A stretch of 64,000 nt of DNA from Petrosia ficiformis (taxonomy: Eukaryota > Porifera > Demospongiae > Haplosclerida > Petrosiidae), in NCBI GenBank assembly GCA_947044365.1, contig OX345644.1, forward strand, positions 6,421,577-6,485,576, written 5' to 3'. Below the pieces are notes generated by a model. It did no database searches. It worked only from the letters and a program-made list of their open reading frames with translations, and was not told the origin of the DNA. Positions 61,001-64,000 of the stretch are shown here, piece after piece; the stretch's first letter is position 1, and every line of letters begins with the position of its first letter. Made by a program: the position numbers and the translations under genes.

Positions 61001-64000
61001 TACCATAGCATTCCTACACACTTTAAGTTTAATGTTTGTGATAAGAAAACACTGTTTTTCTGTTGGCAAATGTAATGTATCAATGCTGCCATCCATTACC
61101 CTTAATATTCATCTGGGGGAAACACTCCGTGTCTATATATAATTACTATTCTTATTATATTTCAGGTCATTGAGCTATTAGCAGAGATTCTTAAATCAGG
61201 AAATTTGCCAGAAGTCAAACAGTGAGTGACTATAGCAAACGTATTTGTAAGAATTTTCAGTACAATGTTTTATAGGAGTCAAGCTGAAATCTGCAGAGAA
61301 TGTTACAATGTTTTCAAGAGATATTTGGAGGGTGACAGCCGCAAGAATGAAAATTATTTGGCACGATTCATTGAATTCTTCGAGACTCATGTATGTACAG
61401 GGAGATACTATCACGTGATCTTTGGCAAATAGAATACTGTTATGTGTTTAGTTGTTTTAGCTAGTTTAAGTACCGAAACACTTCTTTGTTATGAATGGTT
61501 TTAGTTAGTTTTACACTAAAAATTAAAGTTTTATTTACATAATTTGGCTTAAATAAATAATAGTTTTATTCGACTTGTGTTATATATATATATATATAAT
61601 ATTATAGTATGCATGTATATATAAAGATTTAAATATTTGTTTCTTGATCACAAAGACATTTATCTAGCTTTTGTGATTTGGGTTTTTTGTTGTGTTCTCA
61701 TTACCTTATTTATTTTCTTTTATCTCGGTGATCAGATGCGAAAAGGTCTCAATGCTGAAGAAGTCCTTGTTGAAATTGTACAAGATAATGCGTTAGTATT
61801 TGATGTTCAGCAATGATTAATATTGATGTATATTTGTGCCACTTTATCGTAATTATGAAATCATTTATAAATATTATCATTGTAATGTCATCAATATTCC
61901 TTCATGCACTCTTGATATCACTCACATATCACTACAAAAAACTCCAATTTTATAATACACACACAAATGAGACTTCTAGTTTGAATTGTATTGTTTTTAA
62001 ATGTCTGTTTATTTCAATCATAGGGCTATTGTTTCAAAAATGACTGCAACTAGAATGGGTCACATGATTGATCAGTTCTGCACAACACTGGTAATTATAC
62101 TCAATTATTTTAAATGATTATCATATACTATTTAACACACAGGATTCCAGATACCTCGACTTTTTGAGTTCATTATGTGTCTGCTCTGGTCGTCCAATAC
62201 CACCAACTCAGAGTGAGTCCCTTTTTATAGAGTCAATATTGTTATTTCATATGTTATGTATTATTAATGATACTAACTATAAAAATATCTTCTTTATATA
62301 TACATTATTTTAATTATTATTATTATTTTATTTATAAAATATATAATAGTTACATATATATATAGTTATATATAACAATGTATAAGATATATATTATAGT
62401 GATATACTCACGTATTGTATTATCATATAGATCGTTTACTATATGAACTTGTGTTGGACAAAGGAAAGGTATATCATCATGTTATATATATATCCAACAA
62501 AATACTGTATGAAAAATTTCAGTGTACATGATATATATAATAAAGACTTACAATTTTACTTCTGTCCACTGATACAGTCACTAGTGCAATAGTGTAATGA
62601 CTTGACTTCACTATAGTTTTATATTATCCTGATTTGATAAAATAATAGATCACTGATACAAAACAAAGTTAGAGTGTATATAGCAAAGTAACTGGAGACA
62701 AAAGACTTGTACATATTATACATACATCATCTCCAATTCAACACTGTAGAAACTAATTATTGCTATTGTTACTATTTTTCACTTTACTACATCTAGAAAT
62801 CTTGTTTTAATGTCAGCTAAGATAATCTTTAGTTCTCATATCCTTGTGTTTATCTTTAAAATACTTATGTATTCAATATGCATTGAGATTTTTAATACTA
62901 TTCGTGTTTATAATCCATTTTAATTAGGATATCTTTCTACGAACAAAAGTGATAACGAATGATGAGGGAGAAGAAAGAGTGGTGTGCCACCAACCAGGAT
63001 CTGACCATGTAACATCACTGAGAAAGTTGAAGCCATCCCCCCATAGTAGAAAAATGACTCTCAGCAGGAAAGAACCATCACAAAGCAGAGTAAGAGAGTG
63101 ATTTAAACACACTTCCTGAGAAAAACCTCATTTCTAACATAAACATTTTTTTTCCAAAACTGCCTGCAAAGCTTCTTGCCCAACATAATTACTATTCTTT
63201 TGTTACACTGTTATCTATTCATCTACTGTATATATGTCATATCCATCTCTTTGTCTCTTATCATCTAATTGTTTTCAATTTTAGGATGACTTTCAGCTTT
63301 TAGAAGCTCAACTTCACTTGTTTGCTAGACTTTGCAAGGTAATTATACAACACATTATTTTAACTCTATATCATCTGGATAAAACTCCCTATCTCCCCAC
63401 TCCAGGGCAACAACATGTTAGCAATAAAGGGATTGCTATATAGTCCTGAAAATCCAAATGGATATATTGACTTCAAACAAGCCCTTCTGTGTGCTAGTGA
63501 TGAATCACTTGATACTTCTCTACGATCAAGATATGTTGAGCTTATTCTTGTCATGTTCGTTGATGTGGGAGAGAATAGACCTTTTCTGGATAATCTTTGT
63601 TATTCATTTGTGAGTATATTAGTGTTGATATAGTTTAACTAAACTATAACTAAATTAAAGTTCTATTATAAAATGAAAATCAAAATTGGACACTATTAGA
63701 TGTTAACTAAAACCCCTTTAATTAAGCCCAAATTTTTTTAGTTTATGAACTATAAAAATTTTGAGAGTCTATAACTAAAGGTGGTAATGATTGTCATACT
63801 CTAGTCACTGTATATATGAATTATGAATAATAGATGATAAATTGTAGTTATGAATACAGTATATATCTATAGAGTATTGAGTGGATAGCTTGATTAATTG
63901 ATGTACCAACATTGGATAGATGCAGACAAATGGGTTGAAAGACAACTGATAGCCATAGAAATTCACGTAATATGTCTCAAATCATCTCTTCTTTAGATCT
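55098..64000 (+). CDS. Inositol 1,4,5-trisphosphate receptor-like channel B (5' part, runs off the window)
   Basis: Exons: 55098-55210, 55263-55333, 55827-55893, 56007-56049, 56951-57037, 57206-57280, 57613-57696, 57828-57937, 58518-58608, 58763-58856, 59075-59176, 59232-59314, 59539-59610, 59926-60007, 60066-60145, 60291-60341, 60396-60470, 60611-60754, 61166-61221, 61276-61390, 61736-61791, 62024-62090, 62143-62212, 62431-62468, 62928-63089, 63285-63338, 63406-63609, and 63997 onward; about 783 residues so far. It begins MSTVNGASAQTSLRIGDTVLFF. Phases match channel A throughout and most exon lengths are identical; channel A has one extra exon at positions 4-5. YLEGDSRKNENYLARFIEF is the same in both. 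The MIR site again reads CRQRRVD; KNQQKLLRN keeps the helical basic residues. The pore is beyond the window. Intron 4 (56050-56950) and intron 25 (62469-62927) are the larger ones without a recognised element. Confidence 0.94.
58918..58985. repeat. (GGAT)n microsatellite
   Basis: Imperfect GGAT/GATG array in intron 10 of channel B. Confidence 0.9.

Overview
The window is AT-rich eukaryotic DNA carrying intron-rich animal genes. Introns are mostly 50 to 1500 bases with GT-AG borders, intergenic gaps are short, and small inverted-repeat transposons and microsatellites are frequent. The gene set includes an IP3-receptor pair, a KY/hillarin-type transglutaminase-like protein, a TIMMDC1-like complex I assembly factor, an R-SNARE, small cysteine-rich secreted proteins, CUB-like secreted proteins and an Ig/FN3-like secreted protein. 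Together these suggest an early-branching metazoan, most likely a demosponge. The organism assignment is inference. Exon models were built by hand from splice sites and phases; every complete model closes in frame.

Layout. Positions 1-2345 hold two homologous cysteine-rich exons facing away from each other, one on each strand. Positions 3250-6697 (minus) hold a three-exon KY/hillarin-like gene with a complete Cys-His-Asp triad and an N-terminal acylation motif. Positions 7931-21015 hold a duplicated cassette: CUB-like gene 1, an Ig/FN3-like gene with lysine-rich coding repeats, CUB-like gene 2, and then two decayed copies of the last part of the Ig/FN3-like gene. Positions 21177-23414 hold a seven-exon TIMMDC1-like gene. 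Positions 23710-26773 hold a six-exon VAMP-like R-SNARE whose start codon appears to be split by an intron.

Positions 26963-54789 are a complete 73-exon IP3-receptor-like gene of about 2670 residues, with MIR region, RIH repeats, six-segment channel and C-terminal zinc finger. Positions 55098 to the window end are a second tandem IP3-receptor-like gene, 28 exons of which are visible and nearly all of which match the first gene in length and phase. Intergenic gaps here are only 189 and 308 bases. One gene releases calcium from stores, the SNARE fuses vesicles and TIMMDC1 serves mitochondria, so no operon-like common pathway is implied.

Most remarkable points: the first IP3-receptor-like gene lacks the glycine-rich GGGVGD selectivity filter although the flanking helices are well conserved; both paralogs keep only part of the canonical IP3-binding residues; the CUB plus Ig/FN3 cassette is duplicated with one partner decayed; and at least eight short inverted-repeat transposons lie in introns and spacers, three with perfect 8-bp target duplications.
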